Shown: positions 40,000 to 48,100 of the stretch, piece by piece
How the letters are laid out: each line of letters begins with the position of its first letter
Numbering within the stretch: the first letter of the stretch is position 1
DNA from: a virus
Reading direction: 5' to 3' (one strand)
Length of the DNA stretch: 64,000 nucleotides
Virus record (IMG/VR): IMGVR_UViG_3300020131_000101
Location: 1-64,000 of that record
Notes under the pieces: generated by a model
What the model was told of the DNA's origin: nothing
The model's database searches: none
What the model saw: the letters and a program-made list of their open reading frames with translations, nothing else
Made by a program: the position numbers and the translations under genes

Positions 40000-41381
40000 G
40001 CAAACTCCACGTTCTTTGCCAGCCAGGCCGGAACTTCCATCGGCATGGTCGCGTTATAGGTTTCTTGATGGCTGGTCGCGCCAGCGATTTCACGCTTGGT
40101 GATTTCGCGCATGTAGGCGACCATCTGCTCCGACATCTCGTCGTGCTGACGCTGCTTCCGAGCGATGTTGTGCATGACGGCTCCCTCGGTCTCGGCGGCG
40201 ATGATGTGCACGTCGACCGGCCTCGTCTGTCCGAAGCGATAGCAGCGGCGGACGGCTTGGTAATAGCTCTCGAACGAGTCATCCATGCCGGCAAATACCA
40301 TCCGACTGCAGTGCTGCCAGTTCATACCGAAACCAGCAATGCTTGGCTTGGTGACAATGACCCGTGCATCGCCATGGGTGAACGCCATGATCCGACGCTC
40401 TTTTTCCTCCGGCGGAAGTGAGCCGGTTACCTCGACTGCTCCGGTGATTGCCTTCGCCAGGGACTCGGATTCGTCATTCAGATGGCACCAGACGATACAC
40501 GGCTCGTTTTGGGAGTTCGCAAGCTCGGCAGCCAGAGCAACCCGCTCAGCCATGCTGGCGCGCTTCGCCTGACGGCGCTCCGAAAGACTCTGTGCAGCGG
40601 TGGGAATCAGGAAGCCTTCCTGCGCCTCGCTCTTGATCACATGCTCATGCAGATTCAGCGGCGGCAGAACGTAGCGCGACCCGTCAAATCCAAGGTCGGA
40701 CGGGTTCCGGACGCAAATCGCCCAGGACGCCATCCATTCCCAGAAACGCTCTTTCGCATGCCCTTTGAGGCGCCACTTCGACGTATCGCCGCCGTCGTGC
40801 GTGAAGAACATGGCCAGCATCTCGGCCTGGCTCATCACGCCAAGGAACTCGGCCTGGTTACCCAGCTCCATGTAATCATTCGGGCTCGGCGTCGCCGTGC
40901 AGGAAAGCCGATACGGCGTGCACTGGAACGCGTCGGTGATCATCTTGCGCGTCCGGCTGTCATGCGCCTTCAGAATGCTGCTTTCGTCGAGCACGGCGCC
41001 AACGAAGCGCGAGGAATCGAAGTGGGCCAGCATTTCATAGTTCGTGATCGTGATGCCGCTTCGGACTTGATCCTGGTTACGGGCATAGTTGATCTCGATG
41101 CCGAACTTCGCAGCCTCCTCAACAGTTTGCTGCGCAACGCACAACGGAGCGCTGATCAGAACGTCACCGCCGGTGTGCTCATGCACCTTCTGCGCCCAAG
41201 TCGTCTGCATGATGGTCTTACCAAGGCCGGTATCGCCGAAAATCGCCGCACGACCGCGCTTCAGCGCCCACCTGTCTATGGCAGCCTGGAAGTCGAAGAG
41301 ATGGCCTCCAAGGTCGCTGCAGTCGAACCCAGTCGGAATCTCCGCCGTTTTTTTCGTCCTGATGAAATCCACGTAATTCAT
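39996..41381 (-). CDS. second SNF2/DEAD-type helicase
   Basis: A 461-residue helicase. Walker A is AAIFGDTGLGKTIMQTTW (near 48), motif II AVLDESSILKAHDSRTR is a DESS variant of DEAH, motif III LSCTATPSPNDYMELGN, motif V VIVTKPSIAGFGMNWQH and motif VI QAVRRCYRFGQTRPVDVH. The start at 41381 overlaps the preceding stop; the longer frame includes the small Cys-rich gene region. Common next to phage methyltransferases in beta- and gammaproteobacterial phages. Confidence 0.9.
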   Translation of the reverse strand: MNYVDFIRTKKTAEIPTGFDCSDLGGHLFDFQAAIDRWALKRGRAAIFGDTGLGKTIMQTTWAQKVHEHTGGDVLISAPLCVAQQTVEEAAKFGIEINYARNQDQVRSGITITNYEMLAHFDSSRFVGAVLDESSILKAHDSRTRKMITDAFQCTPYRLSCTATPSPNDYMELGNQAEFLGVMSQAEMLAMFFTHDGGDTSKWRLKGHAKERFWEWMASWAICVRNPSDLGFDGSRYVLPPLNLHEHVIKSEAQEGFLIPTAAQSLSERRQAKRASMAERVALAAELANSQNEPCIVWCHLNDESESLAKAITGAVEVTGSLPPEEKERRIMAFTHGDARVIVTKPSIAGFGMNWQHCSRMVFAGMDDSFESYYQAVRRCYRFGQTRPVDVHIIAAETEGAVMHNIARKQRQHDEMSEQMVAYMREITKREIAGATSHQETYNATMPMEVPAWLAKNVEFA

Positions 41382-41587
41382 TTTGTCTCTGTCGGGTTTC
41401 TTTTTGTCGCCTTCGGAGTCGTTATCCCCCGGCGCATGCACGTCAAGCAGTAGTCGATACCATCCTTGAACTGGCCGAGGCTGCGGCGGATCGAACAACC
41501 GATACAGCGCTTCATCGCGTGGTTCAGATAGAGCTGCTTTTCCGTAGACGCCCGGTAGGACTCCGTCGACGCTGGATTAACGCTCAT
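41378..41587 (-). CDS. zinc-ribbon small protein
   Basis: A 69-residue protein; RCIGCSIRRSLGQF and YCLTCMRRG give two CxxC pairs about 20 residues apart, so a structural zinc site. A charged tail follows. Often seen beside phage replication genes; specific role unknown. Confidence 0.7.
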   Translation of the reverse strand: MSVNPASTESYRASTEKQLYLNHAMKRCIGCSIRRSLGQFKDGIDYCLTCMRRGITTPKATKRNPTETK

Positions 41588-41741
41588 GGCTGCGAATCAC
41601 CGGGTACCAGCCAGTGTTGCCGCCATTGCTACGGAAGTACTGAACCATGTACTTCTCGCGGTCGGTCGCCTTCGGATCCATCTCGATGGACTTCAGGACT
41701 TCCTCAAGAGAGGTGTTTCCCGGGATGTTGTTGGTAGTCAT
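41577..41741 (-). CDS. 54-residue hypothetical protein
   Basis: Short frame starting MTTNNIPGNTSLEEVLKSIE and ending GWYPVIRSHER. It fills the gap between the clamp gene and the zinc-ribbon gene, overlaps the latter by 11 nt, and its start lies 2 nt after the clamp stop codon. No other gene explains this stretch. Confidence 0.65.
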   Translation of the reverse strand: MTTNNIPGNTSLEEVLKSIEMDPKATDREKYMVQYFRSNGGNTGWYPVIRSHER

Positions 41742-41743
41742 GG

Positions 41744-42799
41744 TCAGATCCTCACAGGCATGGTGCAGATGATCCGGTCGCCGCCGGTAAGGCGGATTGC
41801 GGTGGTCTTCAGATCGGCCTGGTCGAATTCAATGCCGATCTCGTCTGCCTCAACGGATTTGAGGAAGCTGCCGAAATCGTCCGGATAGGCACCGAAGGTC
41901 ACGCTGTCGCCCTGATACTTGAACGGCGCCGTGGCCTCGTTGTCGGTTGAGCCAGTCAGTTTCACGGAGCACTGCTCGCCGGCGGAAATGACGATCTGCG
42001 GCCGGATCTTGGCTGCGCTGCTGGCAAATGAGCTGGTGAAGTTGATCGCGTCCAGCAGGGACTTTCGGGAAATCGTCCCCTTGTTCGTGTACGTGCGCTG
42101 CCAGAACTTACTCACCTGCAGCGGCTTTGCGACTGCCAGCTTGAACAGAGCGATCGAGTTCGCGCCGCGCAGTTCGACCTGCTCTTCACGCACGACCATG
42201 GATTTGAAATTGCCGACCATCCGGCAGGCGGTGTCCCTTGGGATGCAAATGCCAAACTCAGGAGCAATGTGGTTGACGATGCTTGCGCCCATGCTCTTCG
42301 TGTCCGTAGCGAATACCTCAATCTGCGTGCCGGTGGACTTGATCTGGACGCACTGCGCAGCTGGAACCTGAGCGTTGACGCCGCAGAACTGCGTCGCGAA
42401 GGCGATCTTGTCGGCGAGCGGTGCCCATTCGATTTCGGTGATCACCTTTTCCGCCATGTGGAGTTCGGGGAACTGATCAGCCTCCAGCGTGTTCAGCCTG
42501 GTCTTCGTGTCGCCGAACTCCAGGACTGCCTTCTTGCTCTTGACGGTGAAGCTCACCTCACCATCGCAGAACTGGGCGAACTTCTTCAGCGCTGAAGCAT
42601 CGATGCACGCGGCGAACTTTTCGCCGGCACAGTCGATCCAGTACTGGATCTGAGAATCAGTGTTCGATGCGGTGAAAATGACGCGCTCGCCTGTCGACTC
42701 GACCTTCACATGCGTCAGGATCGGCATGGTCGTCCGAGTTGGAGAGAACGGGGTGACGGCGTCAACAGCGGCTTTGAATTCGTTTCTGGACAAAAGCAT
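41744..42799 (-). CDS. dnaN: DNA polymerase III beta subunit (sliding clamp)
   Basis: A 351-residue complete beta-clamp homologue, slightly shorter than the host form (about 367). Domain 1 has RNEFKAAVDAVTPFSPTRTT; FGDTKTRLNTLEADQFPEL is the FPxL segment; IEVFATDTKSMGASIVNH replaces the usual ATDGHRLA; the C-terminus RLTGGDRIICTMPVRI is the MPVRI signature of clamps (MPMRL in E. coli). It should form a dimeric ring that tethers polymerase to phage DNA. A phage-borne, bacterial-style clamp is unusual. Confidence 0.93.
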   Translation of the reverse strand: MLLSRNEFKAAVDAVTPFSPTRTTMPILTHVKVESTGERVIFTASNTDSQIQYWIDCAGEKFAACIDASALKKFAQFCDGEVSFTVKSKKAVLEFGDTKTRLNTLEADQFPELHMAEKVITEIEWAPLADKIAFATQFCGVNAQVPAAQCVQIKSTGTQIEVFATDTKSMGASIVNHIAPEFGICIPRDTACRMVGNFKSMVVREEQVELRGANSIALFKLAVAKPLQVSKFWQRTYTNKGTISRKSLLDAINFTSSFASSAAKIRPQIVISAGEQCSVKLTGSTDNEATAPFKYQGDSVTFGAYPDDFGSFLKSVEADEIGIEFDQADLKTTAIRLTGGDRIICTMPVRI

Positions 42800-42823
42800 G
42801 GCTTCCTCTCTGAATGGTTCGAG

Positions 42824-43159
42824 TTAGATCTCGAGCAGACTGGGCTGCGCTTCCCGGATCTGCACCGGATGAATCGGCTCGTTCGTGAACTTGCAAGGGC
42901 GAGTGACTTCCTTGCGAACGAGACGCTTTGCGGCGATCAGGTCGTTGACGATCCGGGACACGACGTTCGCCTCAATCTTTTTCCCCTCGGGGACATCGCG
43001 TTGAAATAGCTGGCGGTAGATCATCTTGATTTCGCCGAGGGACATATCCCCGTCGCTCGCACGGACGATGGCCTCGACGCGGTCGTTCTGCGTCTTGAGG
43101 GCGTCGCATTTCATGCGCTTCCATGCGCCGATGCTGGTATCGAGAACCTTCGTCTTCAT
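42824..43159 (-). CDS. winged-helix-like hypothetical protein
   Basis: A 111-residue protein with a predicted winged helix (GEIKMIYRQLFQRDVPEGKK, VVSRIVNDLIAAKRLVRKEV). The C-terminus ending EAQPSLLEI resembles a clamp-binding peptide (QxxLF/L type), notable because the clamp gene is next. This is an inference from sequence pattern only. Confidence 0.6.
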   Translation of the reverse strand: MKTKVLDTSIGAWKRMKCDALKTQNDRVEAIVRASDGDMSLGEIKMIYRQLFQRDVPEGKKIEANVVSRIVNDLIAAKRLVRKEVTRPCKFTNEPIHPVQIREAQPSLLEI

Positions 43160-43446
43160 GCTGGCTCCAGTTCAGGCTGGATGACTGGCTTAACGACACT
43201 AATCACCTTCAGCACAGCCCACTCCAGATCGGACTGCGGCGGATACTTCTTGCGAAGTTGATGAGCGCCCGCCAAATACTCACGGCCGTCTTCGCACGCA
43301 ACACGGTAGATGTGCGCGACTCCATCGATGTAGATTGGATGGTTCACATGCTCAATGACTTCGCATTCGGTGTTCTCCAGGTAACGCAGAGACCCCGCCG
43401 TGTTCTGGACGATGGCGATTTCGCCAACTTCAAATCGTGCGCTCAT
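43156..43446 (-). CDS. small beta-barrel hypothetical protein
   Basis: A 96-residue protein starting MSARFEVGEIAIVQNTAGSL with a KOW/SH3-like pattern (CEVIEHVNHPIYIDGVAHIY). Start 43446 avoids most of the overlap with the upstream gene. Function unknown. Confidence 0.55.
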   Translation of the reverse strand: MSARFEVGEIAIVQNTAGSLRYLENTECEVIEHVNHPIYIDGVAHIYRVACEDGREYLAGAHQLRKKYPPQSDLEWAVLKVISVVKPVIQPELEPA

Positions 43447-43867
43447 ATGCAAATTCCTCAAGTGCCCATTCCTTGAAATCGCGCAGCGGCATGGTCCCGT
43501 TCGGCCTGTCGGTGCGCGACTGCTCGAAGTAATTGGCGGTGCGCGGCTGGCTGTCCCACGTCACTGCCGTGTGCTGGAATCGCGGATGAATGTCGATGAC
43601 GTAGCGGACATCGCCATTCACGCCACGGTACGCCTTGCCGACCTCGACATGGAACCCGCCATTCGGCCTTGCCATGCGTTTGCGCGCCAGGTCGACGAGC
43701 ACCTGCATTTCACCGCGCATCGTCGCAAAGGCGTTGTCCAGCAGCTTTTCGTACCCGTTCGGGCAGCCGGCCAGATCGATCATTCGGTTGACGCGCCACG
43801 CCGCAAACAACGCCTTCGGCGTCTTGCAGTGCTTGTCGCAGTAGTTGATGAGTTCCATGTCAGTCAT
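43430..43867 (-). CDS. phage hypothetical protein
   Basis: A 145-residue protein starting MTDMELINYCDKHCKTPKAL; basic helices (LVDLARKRMARPNGGF) and a beta-rich C-terminal half (VGKAYRGVNGDVRYVIDIHP). Start 43867 chosen since the 43972 frame lies across the preceding gene. Function unknown. Confidence 0.55.
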   Translation of the reverse strand: MTDMELINYCDKHCKTPKALFAAWRVNRMIDLAGCPNGYEKLLDNAFATMRGEMQVLVDLARKRMARPNGGFHVEVGKAYRGVNGDVRYVIDIHPRFQHTAVTWDSQPRTANYFEQSRTDRPNGTMPLRDFKEWALEEFAYERTI

Positions 43868-43871
43868 GAAG

Positions 43872-44267
43872 CTACTTGTCTCGTGCTGCAGATTGGATCT
43901 TGATTCCCTGCCAGGACAGGTTCTGGAAGTAGCACTGGCGGCCGTTCGTCCTGTCGCGCCAGCATTTGCCATCCCAGTCGGCGAGCTGGATCGACTCGAC
44001 GGTCACCCATGGCATGCGAACGCGGTAGCGCCCTGGATAGAGCGGCTTGTGCTCGTCATCCGGTGGATACCATTCGGTAAGTTCTGCCGGCTCCCAGTCC
44101 GATGCGACCAGGAGGCTCGCAGAATTCGGAACCAGTGCGATGTGGATCAACGCGCCGCCGCTGGATTTGCGGTAAGCGGCACCACAGATGAAAACGAGCA
44201 GGAGCGCGAAAATTGCAACCGCGATGTAGAAGTCGGCCTGTTCAGGCGTGATGGTTGGGAGGCTCAT
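43872..44267 (-). CDS. membrane-anchored hypothetical protein
   Basis: A 131-residue protein with one N-terminal transmembrane segment (ADFYIAVAIFALLLVFICGAAY without its first residues) and a soluble beta domain containing WEPAELTEWYPPDDEHKPLY and WVTVESIQLADWDGKCW, a DUF551-like pattern. Start overlaps the upstream TGA. Confidence 0.6.
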   Translation of the reverse strand: MSLPTITPEQADFYIAVAIFALLLVFICGAAYRKSSGGALIHIALVPNSASLLVASDWEPAELTEWYPPDDEHKPLYPGRYRVRMPWVTVESIQLADWDGKCWRDRTNGRQCYFQNLSWQGIKIQSAARDK

Positions 44268-44614
44268 GCCGGCACCACGAAGTGCATTGACCATGCGATG
44301 GAATTTGCGAAGCGCGGTGCGGTGATTCGCGGCGCCTCGGCCGCCGGAATGCGCTTGACGATCTGCGGGAGCGGATCAACTTGCTTCGGGTTGTCGTTCC
44401 AGTAGTACTTGTAATGACACGGCTTCCCCTCCGGCTTCACGTAGCCCTCGTGCGACGCTTCGCACAGAGCCTTTTCTGCAGTCGACGAATGGCAGCCGGC
44501 GGCTTGAGCAACGTGTTGAATAATCGCTGCACGCGATGCGCCAGGCGAGCGCATCAAGAATTCGCGGAGGACGCGTGCCGCGCGGTCGAGAGACGGAAGA
44601 ATTTGCGTATTCAT
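44264..44614 (-). CDS. winged-helix-like regulator
   Basis: A 116-residue protein with a helix-turn-helix pattern (LREFLMRSPGASRAAIIQHV, CHSSTAEKALCEASHEGYVK) and a wing-like YYWNDN. Possibly a transcription factor of the early operon. Confidence 0.6.
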   Translation of the reverse strand: MNTQILPSLDRAARVLREFLMRSPGASRAAIIQHVAQAAGCHSSTAEKALCEASHEGYVKPEGKPCHYKYYWNDNPKQVDPLPQIVKRIPAAEAPRITAPRFANSIAWSMHFVVPA

Positions 44615-45051
44615 TCGGCCATTCCCTCCAAACGCATCAGCATTTCGTTCAGCGCCTGCTGCGTTTTGTAGATCGCCTGGCGGACGCGGGCGAGCTCGTG
44701 CTTCTCAACCTTGCCGTCCGCCAGGGTCTGGTGAACCGCGGCGCCGACATCACCGTTGCGGGTCCAGACGTGCGTCACCAGCTCGAGGATGGCCATGTCG
44801 CACGCGTCACCATCGGCCGGAATCTCGACGCATACGCGGTTGTGGTTCGCGGCCAGCGCATCGAGGATCCGGTAGTCGCCGGTGATGCCCATGATCTTGT
44901 CGGCGTCGGACAGCAGCGGCTTGTTGTGCTCTTTGTTCGGGTCTGCCTTGTTGAGCAGGACTGCGCGGCTCATGCCCAGGCGTGCGGCGAGCGCATCGGT
45001 GCCGTCCTTGTAGTCGTGAACCGTGTGATAGAAGGCGTCCTGGCTATTCAT
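44611..45051 (-). CDS. phage regulatory protein, CII (CP76) family
   Basis: A 146-residue protein: YHTVHDYKDGTDALAARLGM, SRAVLLNKADPNKEHNKPLL and ADKIMGITGDYRILDALAAN follow the CP76/CII family pattern. Such proteins help the lysis-lysogeny decision by activating the repressor or integrase promoter. First gene after cro in the leftward operon, 170 nt downstream. Confidence 0.85.
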   Translation of the reverse strand: MNSQDAFYHTVHDYKDGTDALAARLGMSRAVLLNKADPNKEHNKPLLSDADKIMGITGDYRILDALAANHNRVCVEIPADGDACDMAILELVTHVWTRNGDVGAAVHQTLADGKVEKHELARVRQAIYKTQQALNEMLMRLEGMAE

Positions 45052-45220
45052 CCTTGCTCCCTGAAAATTTGATGGTGTTTTTGATATTTCTTTTTGTTAA
45101 TCTGGCTTCATGACAACGAAATTCCCTGCCTCTTCCCTGCTTGTAATGCGGTTGATAAATCGCAAGAACCGCATTTCAGGCAAAAAAATGCCGCTGACCG
45201 AAGCCAGCGGCCGAGTGCCT

Positions 45221-45475
45221 TCAGGGAGATTCTTTATCGCCGACGCGACGGCCGTACTTCACATCACCGATTGGCGCCTCACCAAAGACCGTCGGGTTCA
45301 AGTCGTAGCGCGTGACTGCGCCGTCAAACTCGCTTTCAATAGCGCGGCAGCGCTCCGCCGGCGCGTAGCCTTGCTCTACCCACTTCTGCACCGCCTGTGG
45401 CGTCACACCCAGCCGATTCGCAAGTGCTGTTTGGCTTCCGGCAAGCTGCACTGCCCTGTTAATTCCAGTTTCCAT
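45221..45475 (-). CDS. Cro/YdaS-like repressor
   Basis: An 84-residue HTH protein, METGINRAVQLAGSQTALAN then RLGVTPQAVQKWVEQGYAPA, typical of Cro-like YdaS proteins. Divergent from cI across the shared operator region. The 145-bp stretch downstream up to the CII gene is AT-rich near its end (TTTTTGATATTTCTTTTTG on the plus strand) and may hold the CII leader. Confidence 0.85.
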   Translation of the reverse strand: METGINRAVQLAGSQTALANRLGVTPQAVQKWVEQGYAPAERCRAIESEFDGAVTRYDLNPTVFGEAPIGDVKYGRRVGDKESP

Positions 45476-45487
45476 GTGCAATCCGCA

Positions 45488-45570
45488 GTTGTATTACAAC
45501 TGTAGGTTACAACAAAAAGTGCCTTGCTACAACTTATATTTGCAGTGCGCTTTACAACCAATGCTTGTAA
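45488..45570. promoter_or_regulatory. cI-cro operator region
   Basis: A perfect palindrome GTTGTA-T-TACAAC (45488-45500) is followed by TACAAC half-sites at 45508, 45528 and 45553, and by TTACAA-N7-TTGTAA (45552-45570). This is the expected binding array for CI and Cro. Promoters for both directions lie within it; TATATT at 45535-45540 is a possible -10 for cI. Confidence 0.8.
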
Positions 45571-45589
45571 CCTCTTGGGGATGGAAACA

Positions 45590-46276
45590 ATGGCAAATCG
45601 AATATCTCTTGCGTTGCAGAAAAAGAACGGCGGGAATCAGTCCGAAATGGCAAGGTTTATCGGCGTATCACCGCAAGCGGTGCAGAAATGGATCGCCGGC
45701 GATGCAGTGCCACGCGGCGCCAACCTGCAGAAGGCGGCCGAGTTTCTAGGCGTGCCCGCCTCGTACTTGGTATTCGGGGATAAGGGCCGAGTGGAGATGT
45801 TGCAAGCCCTCAACGAAGTGCGTAAGCCTGTCAGCGAGGTCGATGACGCGCCAGAGGTCATGGGAAACCAACGCTGGCTACCGGTCGTGGGAGTTGTTCA
45901 AGCAGGTCCCGACGGCCTGCTTACGATTGATGATCACCCAGTTGGCTTCGGCGACGGTGCTGTGCTCTATTGGGCGAAGTGCGAGAACGCTTATGCACTT
46001 AGAGTCCGCGGGGAAAGCATGAGTCCGCGCTACTTGCCAGGAGAGTTCGTAGCCGTTGATCCATGCTTTGAAGTGCAGCCTAGCCAGGAGGTCATTGTCA
46101 TCCTGAAAGATGGCACAAGGATGATCAAGCGCCTACTGTGGCAACGCGATGGTTTTGCCTGCTTTGAGTCGATCAATAAAGATTACAAAAACATCACCCT
46201 CGAGCTTGGAGAGATCGACGCACTCCATCGAGTCCTTGGAACAGTTCCGAGCTTCGCGTTCAAGGCAGCATACTAA
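45590..46276 (+). CDS. CI-like repressor with S24 autoprotease domain
   Basis: A 228-residue lytic repressor. The N-terminal HTH (NQSEMARFIGVSPQAVQKWI, residues 15-34) is followed by a linker. The C-terminal LexA-like domain has the nucleophile Ser in VRGESMSPRYLPGEFVAVDP (near 145) and the Lys in DGTRMIKRLLW (near 180). RecA-induced self-cleavage would allow SOS induction. Start at 45590 chosen for GGGGATGG upstream; 45581 is possible. Confidence 0.92.
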   Translation: MANRISLALQKKNGGNQSEMARFIGVSPQAVQKWIAGDAVPRGANLQKAAEFLGVPASYLVFGDKGRVEMLQALNEVRKPVSEVDDAPEVMGNQRWLPVVGVVQAGPDGLLTIDDHPVGFGDGAVLYWAKCENAYALRVRGESMSPRYLPGEFVAVDPCFEVQPSQEVIVILKDGTRMIKRLLWQRDGFACFESINKDYKNITLELGEIDALHRVLGTVPSFAFKAAY

Positions 46277-46280
46277 TCAG

Positions 46281-46296
46281 TCCCATATATATGGGA
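46281..46296. promoter_or_regulatory. 16-bp perfect palindrome downstream of cI
   Basis: TCCCATATATATGGGA, symmetric across all 16 bases, five bases after the cI stop and ahead of the lysogenic module. Probably a protein-binding site; no U-run, so not a terminator. Confidence 0.55.
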
Positions 46297-46354
46297 TGAC
46301 CGGACAGGACGTTTACGCTCTAATTTCCTTTTGGCAACCATTCGAGCCGAAGCA

Positions 46355-46624
46355 ATGGATTTTTTACTGTTCTGGTTTATCTGCGCCGTTCTGACAGGTT
46401 TTGTCGCGGCTGCAAAGGGAAGATCTGGGTTCGGGTGGTTCATCATAGGCTTGTTCTTCGGATTCATTTCCCTGCTCGCAGTTGGCCTAGCGCCTGGCCC
46501 TAAAAAAGCTGACCCCAATGCCCCCCACCCTGATACCCACGTTCGCTGTCCAGAATGCCGCGAGTTTGTCTACAAGGACGCATCGAAATGCAAGCATTGC
46601 GGCACCAAGCTCGTGCCACAGTAA
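46355..46624 (+). CDS. membrane protein with zinc ribbon
   Basis: An 89-residue protein with two transmembrane segments (residues 2-20 and 27-45) and a C-terminal zinc ribbon, VRCPECREFVYKDASKCKHC (two CxxC pairs). Start at 46355 (MDFLLFWF). First gene of the module expressed with cI from the lysogen, so it may act in superinfection exclusion or be a host-like moron. Confidence 0.7.
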   Translation: MDFLLFWFICAVLTGFVAAAKGRSGFGWFIIGLFFGFISLLAVGLAPGPKKADPNAPHPDTHVRCPECREFVYKDASKCKHCGTKLVPQ

Positions 46625-47061
46625 TCAAGCTGATTTGCGCCGGCATTCTTCTGCCGTTTGACGCCGCAGCCGCCCCAGTTGTCGGCATCAGCGATGGGGA
46701 TACCCTGACCGTGCTGGAAGACCGCCGATCGGTGAAGATCCGCCTAGCCAACATCGACGCGCCGGAGAAGGCCCAGCCGTTCGGCCAGCGGTCCAAGGAA
46801 TCCCTCTCGGAACTTTGCTACGGGAAGAATGCGAGCTACCAGGTGCAGGACATTGACCGGTACGGCCGAACCGTCGCTATAGTTACCTGTGCCGGCGTGC
46901 AGGCAAACCGCGCACAAGTCGAGCGAGGTCTCGCCTGGGTTTATCCGAAGTACAACAGGGATGAATCGCTCCCTCCACTGCAGGAGGATGCCCGAACCAG
47001 CCGGCGCGGACTGTTTGCCGATCCGGATCCAGTGGCGCCGTGGGAATGGCGAAAGAAGTAG
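46588..47061 (+). CDS. exported thermonuclease (SNase-like)
   Basis: A 157-residue staphylococcal-nuclease homologue. A signal peptide (hydrophobic KLICAGILLPFDAAAA, cleavage near residue 28) is followed by VVGISDGDTLTVLE, IRLANIDAPEKAQPFGQRSK and DIDRYGRTVAIV, which carry the catalytic Arg/Glu/Asp set, then ANRAQVERGLAWVYPKY. It probably cleaves DNA in the periplasm or outside. It overlaps the zinc-ribbon gene by 37 nt, so translation is coupled. Confidence 0.88.
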   Translation: MQALRHQARATVIKLICAGILLPFDAAAAPVVGISDGDTLTVLEDRRSVKIRLANIDAPEKAQPFGQRSKESLSELCYGKNASYQVQDIDRYGRTVAIVTCAGVQANRAQVERGLAWVYPKYNRDESLPPLQEDARTSRRGLFADPDPVAPWEWRKK

Positions 47062-48041
47062 ATCGAAAGCTGATGAATCAACAAGTAAAAACTGTCGGCA
47101 TCTCCGAGATCGAGAACCAAATTGAGCTGACGTCGTTCACTCAGAACCTTGCCCATCTCAATTCATTCGTTCTGCAGCTTCAGAAAGAACTCCTTTCTTC
47201 CGAGCCAAACGACAAGCGCATCGCGCACTTCATTGATGAAGCGACGGCATTGCAAGGCACGCTGGTCACGCAGCTAGTCCGTGTCCTAGCGATCAGTGGT
47301 CATGATGCGCCAAACGTGAAGTATCTCGACCAGCTTCTGATAAAGCTAGATTACGTGCGGGACTTGGCAATTGACAGGATTAGAAGCCTGGAGGCGAAGC
47401 GAGATAAGTTAACCGAGGACTATCATGGCGAATTAAGACGTCTGGACGAGCGCCGAGACACGATTGCGGCTTGGCTTGCAGAAGGCAACAATGCCGAGCG
47501 GTTTAGCAAGGCTTTTTCCAAGAGCCCGCCATCCTTGGATGAAATTGAAAAGTTCATGGCTCAAGACGCAGGCCAGCCGCCTGACGGCCCTGTTGACAAC
47601 GGTGGATCTGGCGCGGAAGATGAAGAAATGGAAAAGCGAATTGCTAATCTCGAAAGTTTTGCGAATGATGCGCGCGAGCGCCTCGTTCGTATCGAGACTC
47701 GCCTTGACGGAATCGACATGCGCCTTAACGGCATTGAGTCCAAAATGGCAACTAAGGCTGACATCGCTGCCTTGGCTACAAAGACCGACATTGCGGGTAT
47801 GGCTACAAAGACGGACATTGCAGAAGTCCGAGTCGAAATTCACAAGATGGATTCCAGCATTAAGACCTGGATGATCGTTACTGTCGTGGGCCTCTTCCTC
47901 GGCTTCGGCGGCATGATCTTCACATTGGGCAACTTTCTGAAACCTCTGTCCACAGCCTCAATTTCGCAAAACGGTGAAATAGGCGTTCAGTTGCCTAAAG
48001 CTCACCAACCGTCTCAGCAACCACCTCCGGCGACAAAGTAG
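47040..48041 (+). CDS. coiled-coil membrane protein
   Basis: A 333-residue protein (GTG at 47040; ATG at 47046 or 47073 are possible starts). It is mostly helical. Around residues 200-265 there are heptad-like repeats MATKADIAALATKTDIAGMA, in the style of trimeric coiled-coil stalks. One transmembrane helix (MIVTVVGLFLGFGGMIFTLG) lies near 280-300, with a short Pro-rich tail outside. It overlaps the nuclease gene. Function unknown; possibly a surface exclusion factor. Confidence 0.7.
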   Translation: MGMAKEVDRKLMNQQVKTVGISEIENQIELTSFTQNLAHLNSFVLQLQKELLSSEPNDKRIAHFIDEATALQGTLVTQLVRVLAISGHDAPNVKYLDQLLIKLDYVRDLAIDRIRSLEAKRDKLTEDYHGELRRLDERRDTIAAWLAEGNNAERFSKAFSKSPPSLDEIEKFMAQDAGQPPDGPVDNGGSGAEDEEMEKRIANLESFANDARERLVRIETRLDGIDMRLNGIESKMATKADIAALATKTDIAGMATKTDIAEVRVEIHKMDSSIKTWMIVTVVGLFLGFGGMIFTLGNFLKPLSTASISQNGEIGVQLPKAHQPSQQPPPATK

Positions 48042-48059
48042 ACTTCCATTTGACGTAGA

Positions 48060-48082
48060 AGCCCGCTGCGAGCGGGCTTTTT
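48060..48082 (+). terminator. rho-independent terminator
   Basis: AGCCCGCT-GCG-AGCGGGCT followed by five T, 19 bp after the coiled-coil gene stop. Ends the cI module and insulates the small RNA unit downstream. Confidence 0.9.
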
Positions 48083-48088
48083 CATTTC

Positions 48089-48094
48089 TATAAT
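48089..48094 (+). promoter_or_regulatory. -10 element of the tRNA-like RNA
   Basis: Perfect TATAAT, seven bases before the first base of the folded RNA. No good -35 is visible at 17 bp because the preceding terminator occupies that position. Confidence 0.6.
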
Positions 48095-48100
48095 GACGCT

